Part shown: one piece after another, positions 7,003 through 15,848 of the stretch
Numbering within the stretch: position 1 is the first letter of the stretch
Layout of the letters: every line of letters starts with the position of its first letter
Source of the DNA: Actinophytocola sp.
Lineage (GTDB): Bacteria > Actinomycetota > Actinomycetes > Mycobacteriales > Pseudonocardiaceae
DNA length: 32,203 nucleotides
NCBI RefSeq assembly: GCF_009379765.1
Contig: NZ_WHTD01000093.1
Coordinates: forward strand, 1-32,203
Direction: 5' to 3'
The notes under the pieces: model-generated
The model's database searches: none
The model's input: only the letters and a program-made list of their open reading frames with translations
What the model was told of the DNA's origin: nothing
Program-made: the position numbers and the translations under genes

Positions 7003-10000
7003 GCCCGGATCACCGTCTGCTTCACCGTGTTGCCGTCCCGGTCCGAGGCCGACGCCCGCAGCGACACCGACTCCGCGCCGGCCGGGTGGTTCAGCGCCGC
7101 CACCAGGTTCAGCAGCACCGGCACCCGCTGCCACGACTTGCCCTCGTCGTAGGACACCTCGACGGTCAGGTGCCGCGGCCGCTGGTGGGCACCGGTCTCG
7201 TCCTGCATCGACAGCGGCACGAGGAACGGCCGGCCGGCCTTCGCGCTGTTCGCGTCGTCGAGCACCGGCGCGTACCGGATCGTGTTCAGCTCCACCGCGG
7301 CCGGCTCCTCATCGTCCACATGGGACGACGAGAACGTCCACTCGGCACTCACCGCGGTGGTCACGTCGAAGTCCGCGGTACGCACGGCCTCCGTCGTGAG
7401 CCGGTAGTCAGCGGACTCGGGCGGCAGGCCCTCGAAGTAGCCGTACCCCGGATCCACCGACTCGCCGACCAACTCGTCGCCCAGGTACAGCTTGGTCGAC
7501 CCGGACTCCACCACCGAGTAGCCGGCGTTGTCGGCTGAGTCGGTGAACAGCGGCACCGACACGCCGATGTCGTCGCCGTACCGGTAGGTCCACGGGAAGT
7601 CCGGCTCCGGGAGCCCCGGGCCGAACACCGAGCGGTTGAACCGCTCCTGGTACGTGCGGCCCGGACGGTAGGAGCGCATCGGCGAGTCGAGCTGCGCGAT
7701 GTTCTCGCCCGCCGCGTTGTTCTGGGACAGGCTCCACAGCCACCGGATGCCCTCGGTCGTGACGTACTCGGTCCGCTCGCCGGGCAGCGCCACGTCGAAC
7801 CCGGCGCCGAACACGAACCCGCCACCGGACTCGGGGAACGGGAACGCGTACATGGCCCCGGTGTGGCCCTCGAGTCCCGGACCGAGCTCCGCCGTCACGG
7901 TCGCGAGCTCGCCCGGGTCGACCACCTTGGTGAACCCGGTCGGGTACTCGCCCTCCGGGTACCAGGCGAGGCCGTAGAACGCCGCGTCCGAGCCCAGCCA
8001 CTGCGAGTTGACCGCGCCGGTCAGCGTGGTGTCGGGCAGTGCCTCGCCGAGCTGCGCGGTGGACAGGACATTCAGGTCGTCGGTGACGAACCCGCTGCCG
8101 AAGGAGAACTGCTCGGTCTCCACCGAGTACCCGACGTCGGCGAGCGCCAGCTGTGCATCCGCGGGCGGCGTGATGCTCACCGGCTTCGTGATGGCCGGAT
8201 CCACGTCGACCGTCACGTCGCGGTCGACCGCGAGACCCGGCTGCGCGACCACGTTGTAGTGCGTCGCCCCTGCGGTGTAGACGAGATGGTCCGCCACGTA
8301 CTTGCCCTTGGGCAGCCGGACCTCCACCGAGCCGTCGGCGTCGTAGGGAAACGCGAACGTGTTGTTGTCCAGGCCCACCAGCAGCGAGCTGTAGTCCGCG
8401 GTCGGCGCACCGTTCTCGTCGACGTAGTTCAGCGTGACGTCGTAGCTCTCGACCTCGCGGACGATCGCCACCGGCGTGCGGGTCGAGGACTCGCCCGCCG
8501 TCGCCGCGACCGCGCCGGAGTAGGCGCCGTCCACGGTGCCGAGCGCCGTGTCGCCGGTGACCGTCACCTGCGCCTCGCCGCCGGCCGGCACGGTGATCTC
8601 GGTGGCGCTCAACGAGAACACGTCCGTCGCCGCGCCGTCCGGGCCGGTCGCGTCGAGCGACAGGGCGAGCGTGACGTCGGTGTCGCCGAGGTTGCGGTAG
8701 GTCACCGGCTTGCTCACCGGCTCGTCGTCGTCGTGCGGCCAGGCCACGGTGCCGAGGCTCACGCTGGTCGGGTCGGAGACGACCGTCGCCTCGAGCGCGG
8801 TGGGCACGTCGACCCGGCCGGAACCCTGCTCGAACGCGGTGAGGCCCTCGTGCGGGGCGGCCGAGCCGGACAGCACCGCCTTGAGCTGCGCGCCCGTCCA
8901 CTCCGGGTGCTGCTGCGCGATCAGCGCCGCGGCGCCCGCCACGTGCGGGGTGGCCATCGAGGTGCCCGACAGCGCGGTGTAGCCGTCGACCACCGGCTCG
9001 CCGATCGTGCCGGCGGAGTGCAGCGCGGCCACGATGTCCACGCCGGGTGCGGTGATGTCCGGCTTGATGCCGCCGTCGCCGATGCGCGGGCCACGGCTGG
9101 AGAAGTCGGCGAGCTCGTCCTCGCGATCGACCGCGCCGACGGTGAGCGCGGCGTCCGCGCTGCCCGGCGAGGCGACCGTGCCCTCGCCGGGGCCGGAGTT
9201 GCCGGCCGCGATCACGAACAGCGTGCCGTACTGGTCGGACAGCGTGTTGACCGCTTCCTCGAGCGGGTCGAGCTCCGCGGAGTCACCGCCGCCGAGGCTC
9301 AGGTTCGCGACGTCGGCGCCCTGCTCGGCCGCCCACTGCATGCCGGCGATGATGCCGGACTCGAAGCCGGACCCGTTGTCGTCGAGGACCTTTCCGTCGA
9401 GGATCGACGCGCCCCAGGCCACCCCGCGGTACTTGCCGTCGGACTTGGCGCCGGTGCCGGCGACGATCGAGGCCACGTGCGTGCCGTGGCCGAAGTTGTC
9501 GACGTTGTCCGGTGCCTCGCTGAAGTTCTGCTCGGCGACCTCGCGGTCGGCGAGGTCCGGATGGGTCTGGTCGACGCCGGTGTCGAGCACCGCGACCTTG
9601 ACGCCCTCGCCGGTGAACCCGGCCTCCCAGGCGGCCGGCGACCCGATCTGCGGCACGCTGTGGTCCAAAGTGGACTCGCGCTTGCCGTCGAGCCGGATCG
9701 TGGCCACGCCGCCGGCCGTCGTGCGGGTGGCGGCGCCGTCGGTCAGCGCCTCCCATGTGGTGCCGGACTTGTCGGCCGCGATCGCGAACCCGTTGACGCT
9801 GGGGAGATCCCGCGTCACGGCCGCGTCGGCGACCCGCGGTGCGGCCCGGCCGGCGGGATGGGTGACGATCAGCGGCGTCGTGGCGCGCCGCGCGTCGTCG
9901 TAGCCGAACTCGATGAGTGTGGTGATGTCGAACAACCTGCGGTCGAGCTTGCCCGTCGCGACGAGCTTGCGCGCGTCGGCCGGGATGACGTACACGTGGT

Positions 10001-10235
10001 CGTTCACCCGGAAGGTGGAGAACACCATCCCGTCGCGGCCATCGCCCGGCCGCACCGATCTCGCCACACCGTTCCGCACGGCCACCTGGTCGCCCGTGAT
10101 GAGCGTGACCGCGGTCCCCGCCGTTCCCCTGTCCGCCGCCGCGGCTCCGGGTGGGGCGGCGCTCGCCGCCTGGGTGGTGCTGAGCACCAGACCCAGTACG
10201 GCTAGGCCGATCCCGATCTTTCCGCCTGTACGCAC
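6984..10235 (-). CDS. secreted S8 family serine peptidase (subtilase), 1083 residues
   Basis: The GTG start at 10235 follows GGAGGT with 5 bases of spacing. Residues 1-27 are a Sec signal peptide ending ASA, and about 30-190 a propeptide-like region (VTLITGDQVAV, VYVIPADARKLVATGKLD). The subtilisin domain spans about 195-480: catalytic Asp218 (VAVLDTGVD), His250 (FGHGTHVAS), oxyanion Asn346 (AAGNSGPG) and Ser426 (SGTSMATPHVAG). The remaining 600 residues look like beta-sandwich modules (for example PVTYRNLGDTDVTLALSL) with no membrane anchor, so the enzyme should be released from the cell. The catalytic residues are all present. It probably degrades external protein. Its 3' end overlaps the phosphoesterase gene. 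Confidence 0.95.
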   Translation of the reverse strand: MRTGGKIGIGLAVLGLVLSTTQAASAAPPGAAAADRGTAGTAVTLITGDQVAVRNGVARSVRPGDGRDGMVFSTFRVNDHVYVIPADARKLVATGKLDRRLFDITTLIEFGYDDARRATTPLIVTHPAGRAAPRVADAAVTRDLPSVNGFAIAADKSGTTWEALTDGAATRTTAGGVATIRLDGKRESTLDHSVPQIGSPAAWEAGFTGEGVKVAVLDTGVDQTHPDLADREVAEQNFSEAPDNVDNFGHGTHVASIVAGTGAKSDGKYRGVAWGASILDGKVLDDNGSGFESGIIAGMQWAAEQGADVANLSLGGGDSAELDPLEEAVNTLSDQYGTLFVIAAGNSGPGEGTVASPGSADAALTVGAVDREDELADFSSRGPRIGDGGIKPDITAPGVDIVAALHSAGTIGEPVVDGYTALSGTSMATPHVAGAAALIAQQHPEWTGAQLKAVLSGSAAPHEGLTAFEQGSGRVDVPTALEATVVSDPTSVSLGTVAWPHDDDEPVSKPVTYRNLGDTDVTLALSLDATGPDGAATDVFSLSATEITVPAGGEAQVTVTGDTALGTVDGAYSGAVAATAGESSTRTPVAIVREVESYDVTLNYVDENGAPTADYSSLLVGLDNNTFAFPYDADGSVEVRLPKGKYVADHLVYTAGATHYNVVAQPGLAVDRDVTVDVDPAITKPVSITPPADAQLALADVGYSVETEQFSFGSGFVTDDLNVLSTAQLGEALPDTTLTGAVNSQWLGSDAAFYGLAWYPEGEYPTGFTKVVDPGELATVTAELGPGLEGHTGAMYAFPFPESGGGFVFGAGFDVALPGERTEYVTTEGIRWLWSLSQNNAAGENIAQLDSPMRSYRPGRTYQERFNRSVFGPGLPEPDFPWTYRYGDDIGVSVPLFTDSADNAGYSVVESGSTKLYLGDELVGESVDPGYGYFEGLPPESADYRLTTEAVRTADFDVTTAVSAEWTFSSSHVDDEEPAAVELNTIRYAPVLDDANSAKAGRPFLVPLSMQDETGAHQRPRHLTVEVSYDEGKSWQRVPVLLNLVAALNHPAGAESVSLRASASDRDGNTVKQTVIRAYKLRK

Positions 10236-10271
10236 CTGACACCTCCGGTGGGTGGTGACCGGTGGGCGGCA

Positions 10272-10302
10272 GCTCAGCTATACATGCCGCGTATAGCTGA
10301 GC
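10272..10302 (-). promoter_or_regulatory. perfect 12-bp inverted repeat in the subtilase leader
   Basis: GCTCAGCTATAC (10272-10283) and its exact complement GTATAGCTGAGC (10291-10302) flank a 7-base spacer. The element lies 37-67 bases upstream of the subtilase GTG. It could be a dyad operator or, if transcription starts at the promoter near 10360-10388, a stable hairpin in the 5' leader. No T-run follows, so it is not a typical terminator. Confidence 0.75.
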
Positions 10303-10359
10303 CTGCAGATCCCTCCCTGTGGAGATCGCCCCGACGCCCCCAGTCCTCCATGGCGAAGA

Positions 10360-10388
10360 AACGTAGCCATCATCCTATTGGGTGACAA
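10360..10388 (-). promoter_or_regulatory. predicted sigma70-type promoter for the subtilase
   Basis: On the minus strand TTGTCA (10383-10388) is followed after 17 bases by TACGTT (10360-10365). Start of transcription would be near 10353, giving a leader of about 118 bases that contains the 10272-10302 inverted repeat. This is from sequence match only. Confidence 0.45.
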
Positions 10389-10411
10389 TAGTCCGAATGA
10401 GCGGTGGTGAC

Positions 10412-10453
10412 GGCAAGTCACTCACCCATGACCACGCTCCGTGAGTTCTTGCC
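10412..10453. promoter_or_regulatory. imperfect inverted repeat between subtilase and VOC gene
   Basis: GGCAAGTCACTCAC (10412-10425) pairs with GTGAGTTCTTGCC (10441-10453) across 15 bases with one internal mismatch region. It lies in the 317-base divergent gap (10236-10552), about 100 bases before the VOC start. It may be an operator or an RNA hairpin on the VOC transcript. Confidence 0.4.
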
Positions 10454-10552
10454 CGGCCTCGAAATTGTCGGTGGGCCGGTCTAGCGTTGCGCCCCGCCAA
10501 GGCCGGCACAGGGGTCCGTCCGGTCGAGTGAACGTTGAGCAGTGGAGGAGAC

Positions 10553-11320
10553 ATGGTTACCAGGAGTGCGGCGTGGCCCGAGGGGACGCCATGCTGGGTG
10601 GATCTCGCCGTGGCCGACGTCGACAAGGCGATCGAGTTCTACACGGGGCTGTTCGGTTGGGACGTCGAGAAGGGCGACCAGGAGTCGGGCTTCTACTCGA
10701 TGTGTGGTGTCGGCGGCAAGACCGTGGCCGGCATCGGGGCCAAGCAGAGTCCGGAACAGCCGACGGTGTGGACCACGTTCCTGGCGGCGTCGGACGTGGA
10801 CAAGACGGCCGGCAAGGTCACCGAGGCGGGCGGCCAGGTGCTGATGGAGCCGTTCGACGTGATGGACTCGGGCCGCATGGCCATGGCCGTCGACCCGACC
10901 GGCGCGGCGTTCGGCGTGTGGCAGGCGAACAAGCACATCGGCGCGGAGCTCGCGAACGAGCCGTCGTCGCTCGTGTGGAACGAGCAGATGAGCCGCGACC
11001 TCGACGGTGCCACGGCCTTCTACGCGGAGGTGTTCGGCTACACCTACGACGCCGAGTCGGCTGCCGGCAGCCCGTACGCGATGCTCAAGGTCGACGGTGC
11101 GGTCGCGGGTGGGCTGGGCACGCTCGGCCCGGACACGCCCACCGCGATGCCCGCGCACTGGCGCGTCTACTTCTCGGTGGCGAACACGGACGCGGCGGCG
11201 GAGAAGGTGACGGCGCTGGGCGGTCGGGTGATCTCCCCGCCGGCCGACACCCCGTACGGCCGCCAGTCCGTCGTGAGCGACGACCAGGACGCGATGTTCG
11301 TGCTGATCCAGGGCAGCTGA
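10553..11320 (+). CDS. two-domain VOC family protein (glyoxalase/bleomycin-resistance fold)
   Basis: The ATG at 10553 is preceded by GGAGGAG at ideal spacing and gives 255 residues. Two VOC modules are visible: residues about 8-125 (PCWVDLAVADVDKAIEFYTGLFGWDVE to AMAVDPTGAAFGVWQ) and about 138-253 (VWNEQMSRDLDGATAFYAEVFGYTYD to VVSDDQDAMFVLIQ). Such proteins bind a metal or a small ligand between the modules. Homologues include hydroxylase-like and self-resistance proteins, but nothing here defines the ligand. It is a single-gene unit closed by a strong terminator. Confidence 0.9.
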   Translation: MVTRSAAWPEGTPCWVDLAVADVDKAIEFYTGLFGWDVEKGDQESGFYSMCGVGGKTVAGIGAKQSPEQPTVWTTFLAASDVDKTAGKVTEAGGQVLMEPFDVMDSGRMAMAVDPTGAAFGVWQANKHIGAELANEPSSLVWNEQMSRDLDGATAFYAEVFGYTYDAESAAGSPYAMLKVDGAVAGGLGTLGPDTPTAMPAHWRVYFSVANTDAAAEKVTALGGRVISPPADTPYGRQSVVSDDQDAMFVLIQGS

Positions 11321-11334
11321 CCGGTTAGATACCG

Positions 11335-11382
11335 ACGCCTCAGGGCCGTTCGCGACAGGCGCGAACGGCCCTGAGGCGTTTC
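11335..11382 (+). terminator. rho-independent terminator after the VOC gene
   Basis: A perfect 20-base-pair stem, 11335-11354 with 11360-11379, closes a 5-base loop and runs into TTT. It lies 15 bases after the VOC stop. The stem is unusually long and perfect for a GC-rich genome. Confidence 0.88.
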
Positions 11383-11738
11383 ACTGCGCGGTGTCGCATC
11401 GGCCGAACGGGCGTACCGGACCACTCCGGGTCGGCAAACCGTTGACTTCGGGTAGCAACTGGGCAACTCTTGACCCAATCGATGCAAAAGTCGAACTAGA
11501 CCCTGCAAATTTAGCTCACATCGAAGTTGGTTCGGTGACTGCGTCGCCCTGCCATGCATGCGTCCCTCAACGGAGAGGTCCGGTCATGCCGCGATCCGCC
11601 CTGCGCTCCCGAGCCCCACCGCGACCCGTCGCGCCCGGATCCCGCAGCTCCGCCGACAGCTCGCCGCCACGCGCGAGCCAGCCGCCCCGCCAGCCGTGGG
11701 GCATCGCCACACCAGTCCTCACAGATGAGAGCGACGCA
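11383..11738 (+). promoter_or_regulatory. upstream region of the GH87 gene
   Basis: About 350 bases without a supportable gene. The stretch 11440-11525 is clearly AT-richer than its surroundings and includes TTGACC at 11470-11475, a plausible -35 without a convincing -10. A second in-frame ATG at 11586 has GGAGAGG upstream and would add 51 proline- and arginine-rich residues before the signal peptide. I prefer the ATG at 11739 because the signal sequence follows at once. Confidence 0.4.
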
Positions 11739-14700
11739 ATGAGAGCGAAGCGTTTCGTGTCGTGGCTGACGGCCACGACGCTCGTGACCGGCCTGCTCGT
11801 CGCGGTCGGCCCGGCCACCGCCTCGGCCGCGCCGGACCCCGCCGACCTGGCGCACGGCAAGCCCGTCTCGGTGAGCAGCGCGGGCGGGCAGCGGCCGGCC
11901 GGCAACGTCACCGACGGCGACCAGGACACCTACTGGCAGAGCGCGCCCGGCGCCGAGCAGCAGGTCACCGTCGACCTGGGCGCGAAGGCCCGGCTCGGCA
12001 GGGCGGTGCTGAAGGTCCCCGCCAAGTGGGCGGCCAGGACCCAGGTGCTGACCGTCCAGACCAGCGCCGACGGCTCGGCCTTCACCACCGCGGCCGGCGC
12101 GCTCGCGCGCACCTTCGCCCCCGACGCCGGCAACGCCGTGACGATCCCGCTCGGTGCGGTCGAGGGCCGCTACGTGCGGGTGGGCTTCGTCAACGGCGGC
12201 GAGCAGACCACCGCCCAGCTCGCCGAGCTGCAGGTGTTCGCGGCCGACGTGTCCACCAACGACCTGACCGACGGCCACAGCGTGTCGGCGAGCAGCTCGC
12301 TCGGCGAGTACCCGGTGGGCAACGTCAACGACGGCAACCAGGCCACCTACTGGGAGAGCGACAACAACGCCTTCCCGCAGTGGGTCCAGGTCGACCTCGG
12401 CGCGTCGGTCGCCGCCAACCGGGTCGTCGTCACGCTGCCGTCCAGCTGGCCCGCCAGGACCCAGACCCTCACCCTGCGGCGCAGCACCGACGGCCAGAAC
12501 TTCACCGACCTCGTCGCCAACACCGGGTACCAGTTCAACCCGTCGAGCGGCAACGCGGTGACCATCGACTTCGGCGACACCACCACCCGGTACCTGCGGC
12601 TGCACATCACCGCGAACACCGGCTGGCCCGCCGCGCAGGTGTCCGAGATCGAGGTCTACGGCCCGACCGGGGGCGACACCTCGCCGCCGAGCGCGCCGGG
12701 CAACCTCACCTTCACCGAGCCGCAGACCGGCCAGATCCGGCTGGCCTGGACCGCGAGCACCGACAACGTCGGCGTGACCGGCTACAACGTCTACGTCAAC
12801 GACGTCCTGCGGACCGGCGTCGCCGGGAACGTGCTGACCTACACCGACGCCCAGCCCGCCGCCGCGACCGTCACCTACGCCGTGCGGGCGCGGGACGCGG
12901 CCGGCAACGAGTCGCCGGACAGCAACCAGGTGACCCGGTTCGGCACCTCGGCCGGCACCAACCTCGCGGTGGGCAAGCCGATCACCGCGTCCGGGTTCGT
13001 GCACACGTTCGTCGCCACCAACGCCAACGACGACGACGTGACGACCTACTGGGAGGGCAACGGCGGCGGGTACCCCAACACGCTCACCGTGAGCCTCGGG
13101 TCCAACGCCGCCATCAGCTCCGTCGTCGTGAAGCTGAACCCGGACCCCGCCTGGGGCCCGCGCACCCAGACCTTCCAGGTGCTCGGCCGCGACCAGGACG
13201 CCGGCGGCTTCACCAGCATCGTCTCCTCGGCGCAGTACGCCTTCGACCCCGCGTCGGGCAACCAGGTGACGATCCCGGTGAGCGCGACGGCCGCCGACGT
13301 CCGGCTCCAGTTCACCGCGAACACCGGCGCCCCGGCCGGCCAGGTGGCCGAGCTCCAGGTCATCGGCGAGCCGGCGCCCAACCCGGACCTGTCGATCTCC
13401 GCGCTCACCTGGTCGCCGCAGTCACCGTCGGAGAGCAACCCGATCACCCTGTCGGCGACCGTCCGCAACACCGGTGACCGCCAGTCCGGCGCGACCTCGG
13501 TGAACTTCTACCTCGGCAGCACGTCGGTGGGCACTGGCCAGGTCGGCGCGCTCGCCGCGGGTGCGACCGCGACCGTCACCGCCGACATCGGGGCCAGGGA
13601 CGCGGGCAGCTACTCGGCCAACGCCAAGGTGGACGAGGAGGACGACGTCGTCGAGAAGAACGAGACCGACAACGCCTTCACCAACCCGACGCCGCTCGTG
13701 GTCACCGCGGTGCCGACGTCCGACCTGGTCGCCTCGCCGGTCAGCTGGACGCCGACCAACCCGCAGAACGGCGCCACGGTCACCTTCTCGGTGGCGGTCC
13801 GCAACCAGGGCACGATCGCGTCGGCGAGCGGCGCGCACGGCATCACCCTGACGGTCACCAACGCCACGACCGGCGCGGTGGTCCGGACGCTGACCGGCTC
13901 GACCAGCGGCACGATCGCCGCGGGTGCCACGACCAGCCCGGTGAACCTCGGCACGTGGCCGGCCGCCAACGGCCGGTACACGGTCCGGGTGGTGCTGGCC
14001 ACCGACGCCAACGAGCTGCCGGCCAAGCAGGGCAACAACACCAGCACGCACAACCTGTTCGTCGGCCGCGGCGCGAACATGCCCTACGACATGTACGAGG
14101 CCGAGGACGGCGTGACCGGCGGCGGCGCGTCCGCCATCGGTCCGAACAGGACGATCGGCGACCTCGCGGGCGAGGCGTCCGGCCGGCGCGCGGTGACGTT
14201 GAACAGCAACGGTTCCTATGTCGAGTGGACCACCAAGGCTCCCACCAACACGCTCGTGACCCGGTTCTCCATCCCGGACTCGGCCGGCGGTGGCGGCACC
14301 AGCTCGACGCTGAACGTCTACGTCGACGGCGTCTTCCACAAGGCGATCAACCTGACGTCGAAGTACGCCTGGCTCTACGGCGCCGAGGCCCAACCGGGCA
14401 ACTCGCCGGGCGCCGGCGGGCCGCGGCACATCTACGACGAGGCCAACGTCATGCTGAACTCGTCGATCCCGCAAGGCAGCAAGATCCGGCTGCAGAAGGA
14501 CGCCGCCAACAGCGGCACCTTCGCGGTCGACTTCGTCAGCCTCGAGCAGGTGGCGCCGATCGCGAACCCGGACCCCGCGCGGTACACCACGCCGACCGGC
14601 ACCACCCAGCAGAACGTGCAGGACGCGCTGGACCGGGTGCGGATGGACACCACCGGCAACCTGGTCGGTGTCTACCTGCCGCCGGGTGACTACCAGACGG

Positions 14701-15746
14701 CCAACAAGTTCCAGGTGTACGGCAAGGCGGTGCGCGTGGTCGGCGCCGGACCGTGGTACACGAAGTTCTTCGCACCGTCCACACAGGAGAACTCGGATGT
14801 CGGGTTCCGGGCTGAGTCCTCGGCGAACGGGTCGCTGTTCTCCGGGTTCGCCTACCTCGGCAACTACACGTCCCGGATCGACGGGCCGGGCAAGGTGTTC
14901 GACTTCAACGGCACCGCCAACACGACGATCGAGAACATCTGGGTCGAGCACATGGTGTGCCTCTACTGGGGCGCGAACACCGACAACATGACCATCAGGA
15001 ACAACCGGATCCGCGACATGTTCGCCGACGGCATCAACATGACCAACGGCAGCTCCGGCAACCTGGTGTCCAACAACGAGTCCCGCGCGACGGGTGACGA
15101 CAGCTTCGCGCTGTTCAACGCCCAGGACGGCGGCGGCGGAGAGGTCACCGGCAACACGTTCGAGAACCTGACGGCCACCCTCACGTGGCGGGCCGCGGGC
15201 GTCGCGGTGTACGGCGGCTACGACAACGTGTTCCGCAACATCTACGTGGCGGACACGCTGGTGTACTCCGGCATCACGATCAGCTCGCTGGACTTCGGCA
15301 TCCCGATGAACGGGTTCGGCGCGTCGCCGCCGACCAGGTTCGAGAACATCTCGATCGTCCGCGCCGGCGGGCACTTCTGGGGCGCGCAGACGTTCCCGGG
15401 GATCTGGGTGTTCTCGGCATCGAAGATCTTCCAGGGCATCCGGGTGTCCGATGTGGACATCGTGGACCCGACCTACAGCGGCATCATGTTCCAGACGAAC
15501 TATGTCGGCGGGCAGCCGCAGTTCCCGGTCGCGGACACCGTGTTCACGAACGTCTCGATCAGCGGTGCCCGCAAGAGCGGGGACGCGTACGACGCGAAGT
15601 CGGGGTTCGGCATCTGGGTGAACGAGCTGCCGGAGCCGGGCCAGGGTCCGGCGCGCGGGTCGGTCACGTTCAACAACCTGACGTTGAGCGACAACGCGCA
15701 GGACATCAAGAACACGACGACCACGTTCACGATCAACCGGAACTAG
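11739..15746 (+). CDS. secreted multidomain GH87 alpha-1,3-glucanase (mutanase/mycodextranase type)
   Basis: The 1335-residue protein begins with a signal peptide (1-30, ending ATASA). Domains in order: three discoidin/F5-8C modules (about 34-168, 175-308, 405-543), a fibronectin III module between the second and third (315-400), two CARDB-like modules (549-655, 661-775), a CBM35/CBM6-like module starting MYEAEDG (783-937), and a right-handed beta-helix (945-1335). The helix carries Asp1097 (FADGIN) and Asp1120-Asp1121 (TGDDSF). Their spacing of 23 and 24 residues equals that of the three catalytic aspartates I recall for GH87 alpha-1,3-glucanases such as Agl-FH1. The enzyme should cut alpha-1,3-glucan of fungal walls or bacterial biofilm. 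Its TAG stop is part of a CTAG at the edge of a palindromic element. Confidence 0.88.
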   Translation: MRAKRFVSWLTATTLVTGLLVAVGPATASAAPDPADLAHGKPVSVSSAGGQRPAGNVTDGDQDTYWQSAPGAEQQVTVDLGAKARLGRAVLKVPAKWAARTQVLTVQTSADGSAFTTAAGALARTFAPDAGNAVTIPLGAVEGRYVRVGFVNGGEQTTAQLAELQVFAADVSTNDLTDGHSVSASSSLGEYPVGNVNDGNQATYWESDNNAFPQWVQVDLGASVAANRVVVTLPSSWPARTQTLTLRRSTDGQNFTDLVANTGYQFNPSSGNAVTIDFGDTTTRYLRLHITANTGWPAAQVSEIEVYGPTGGDTSPPSAPGNLTFTEPQTGQIRLAWTASTDNVGVTGYNVYVNDVLRTGVAGNVLTYTDAQPAAATVTYAVRARDAAGNESPDSNQVTRFGTSAGTNLAVGKPITASGFVHTFVATNANDDDVTTYWEGNGGGYPNTLTVSLGSNAAISSVVVKLNPDPAWGPRTQTFQVLGRDQDAGGFTSIVSSAQYAFDPASGNQVTIPVSATAADVRLQFTANTGAPAGQVAELQVIGEPAPNPDLSISALTWSPQSPSESNPITLSATVRNTGDRQSGATSVNFYLGSTSVGTGQVGALAAGATATVTADIGARDAGSYSANAKVDEEDDVVEKNETDNAFTNPTPLVVTAVPTSDLVASPVSWTPTNPQNGATVTFSVAVRNQGTIASASGAHGITLTVTNATTGAVVRTLTGSTSGTIAAGATTSPVNLGTWPAANGRYTVRVVLATDANELPAKQGNNTSTHNLFVGRGANMPYDMYEAEDGVTGGGASAIGPNRTIGDLAGEASGRRAVTLNSNGSYVEWTTKAPTNTLVTRFSIPDSAGGGGTSSTLNVYVDGVFHKAINLTSKYAWLYGAEAQPGNSPGAGGPRHIYDEANVMLNSSIPQGSKIRLQKDAANSGTFAVDFVSLEQVAPIANPDPARYTTPTGTTQQNVQDALDRVRMDTTGNLVGVYLPPGDYQTANKFQVYGKAVRVVGAGPWYTKFFAPSTQENSDVGFRAESSANGSLFSGFAYLGNYTSRIDGPGKVFDFNGTANTTIENIWVEHMVCLYWGANTDNMTIRNNRIRDMFADGINMTNGSSGNLVSNNESRATGDDSFALFNAQDGGGGEVTGNTFENLTATLTWRAAGVAVYGGYDNVFRNIYVADTLVYSGITISSLDFGIPMNGFGASPPTRFENISIVRAGGHFWGAQTFPGIWVFSASKIFQGIRVSDVDIVDPTYSGIMFQTNYVGGQPQFPVADTVFTNVSISGARKSGDAYDAKSGFGIWVNELPEPGQGPARGSVTFNNLTLSDNAQDIKNTTTTFTINRN

Positions 15747-15766
15747 TGTTCCGGCGGGGACACTAG
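15743..15766. repeat. 24-bp CTAG-bounded palindrome at the GH87 stop codon
   Basis: CTAGTGT at 15743-15749 and ACACTAG at 15760-15766 flank a 10-base core. The stop TAG of the glucanase is bases 2-4 of the first CTAG. The reverse complement reads CTAGTGTCCCCGCCGGAA, close to the right end of the element at 26535-26699. It may be a minimal or decayed copy of the same CTAG-targeting family; alternatively it is just a small hairpin. Confidence 0.5.
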
Positions 15767-15782
15767 CTCGAAAGGGGTGAAC

Positions 15783-15820
15783 GCGGTGCCGCCGGCCTGC
15801 TCCGGCGGCACCGCCTTTTT
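15783..15820 (+). terminator. rho-independent terminator after the GH87 gene
   Basis: GCGGTGCCGCCGG (15783-15795) pairs perfectly with CCGGCGGCACCGC (15802-15814) across a 6-base loop, followed by C and five T (15816-15820). This is a textbook terminator 36 bases after the stop codon. Confidence 0.92.
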
Positions 15821-15848
15821 GTCGGTGGGCTGTCGTAGCGTCTCCGGC

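Noticed and set aside
7863..10205. 780-residue open frame antisense to the subtilase
   Set aside because: It is the mirror of a gene with full S8 motifs; its protein is Arg/Val/Gly-rich with no domains, as expected for the shadow of GC-rich codon bias.
11586..11738. N-terminal extension of the GH87 protein from ATG 11586
   Set aside because: It would put 51 Pro/Arg-rich residues ahead of a complete signal peptide; the ATG at 11739 is more plausible despite a weaker ribosome binding site.
14500..15746. Pectate lyase for the beta-helix domain of the large secreted protein
   Set aside because: The Asp spacing of 23 and 24 residues and the discoidin/CBM context match GH87 better; pectate lyase calcium and Arg motifs are not seen.
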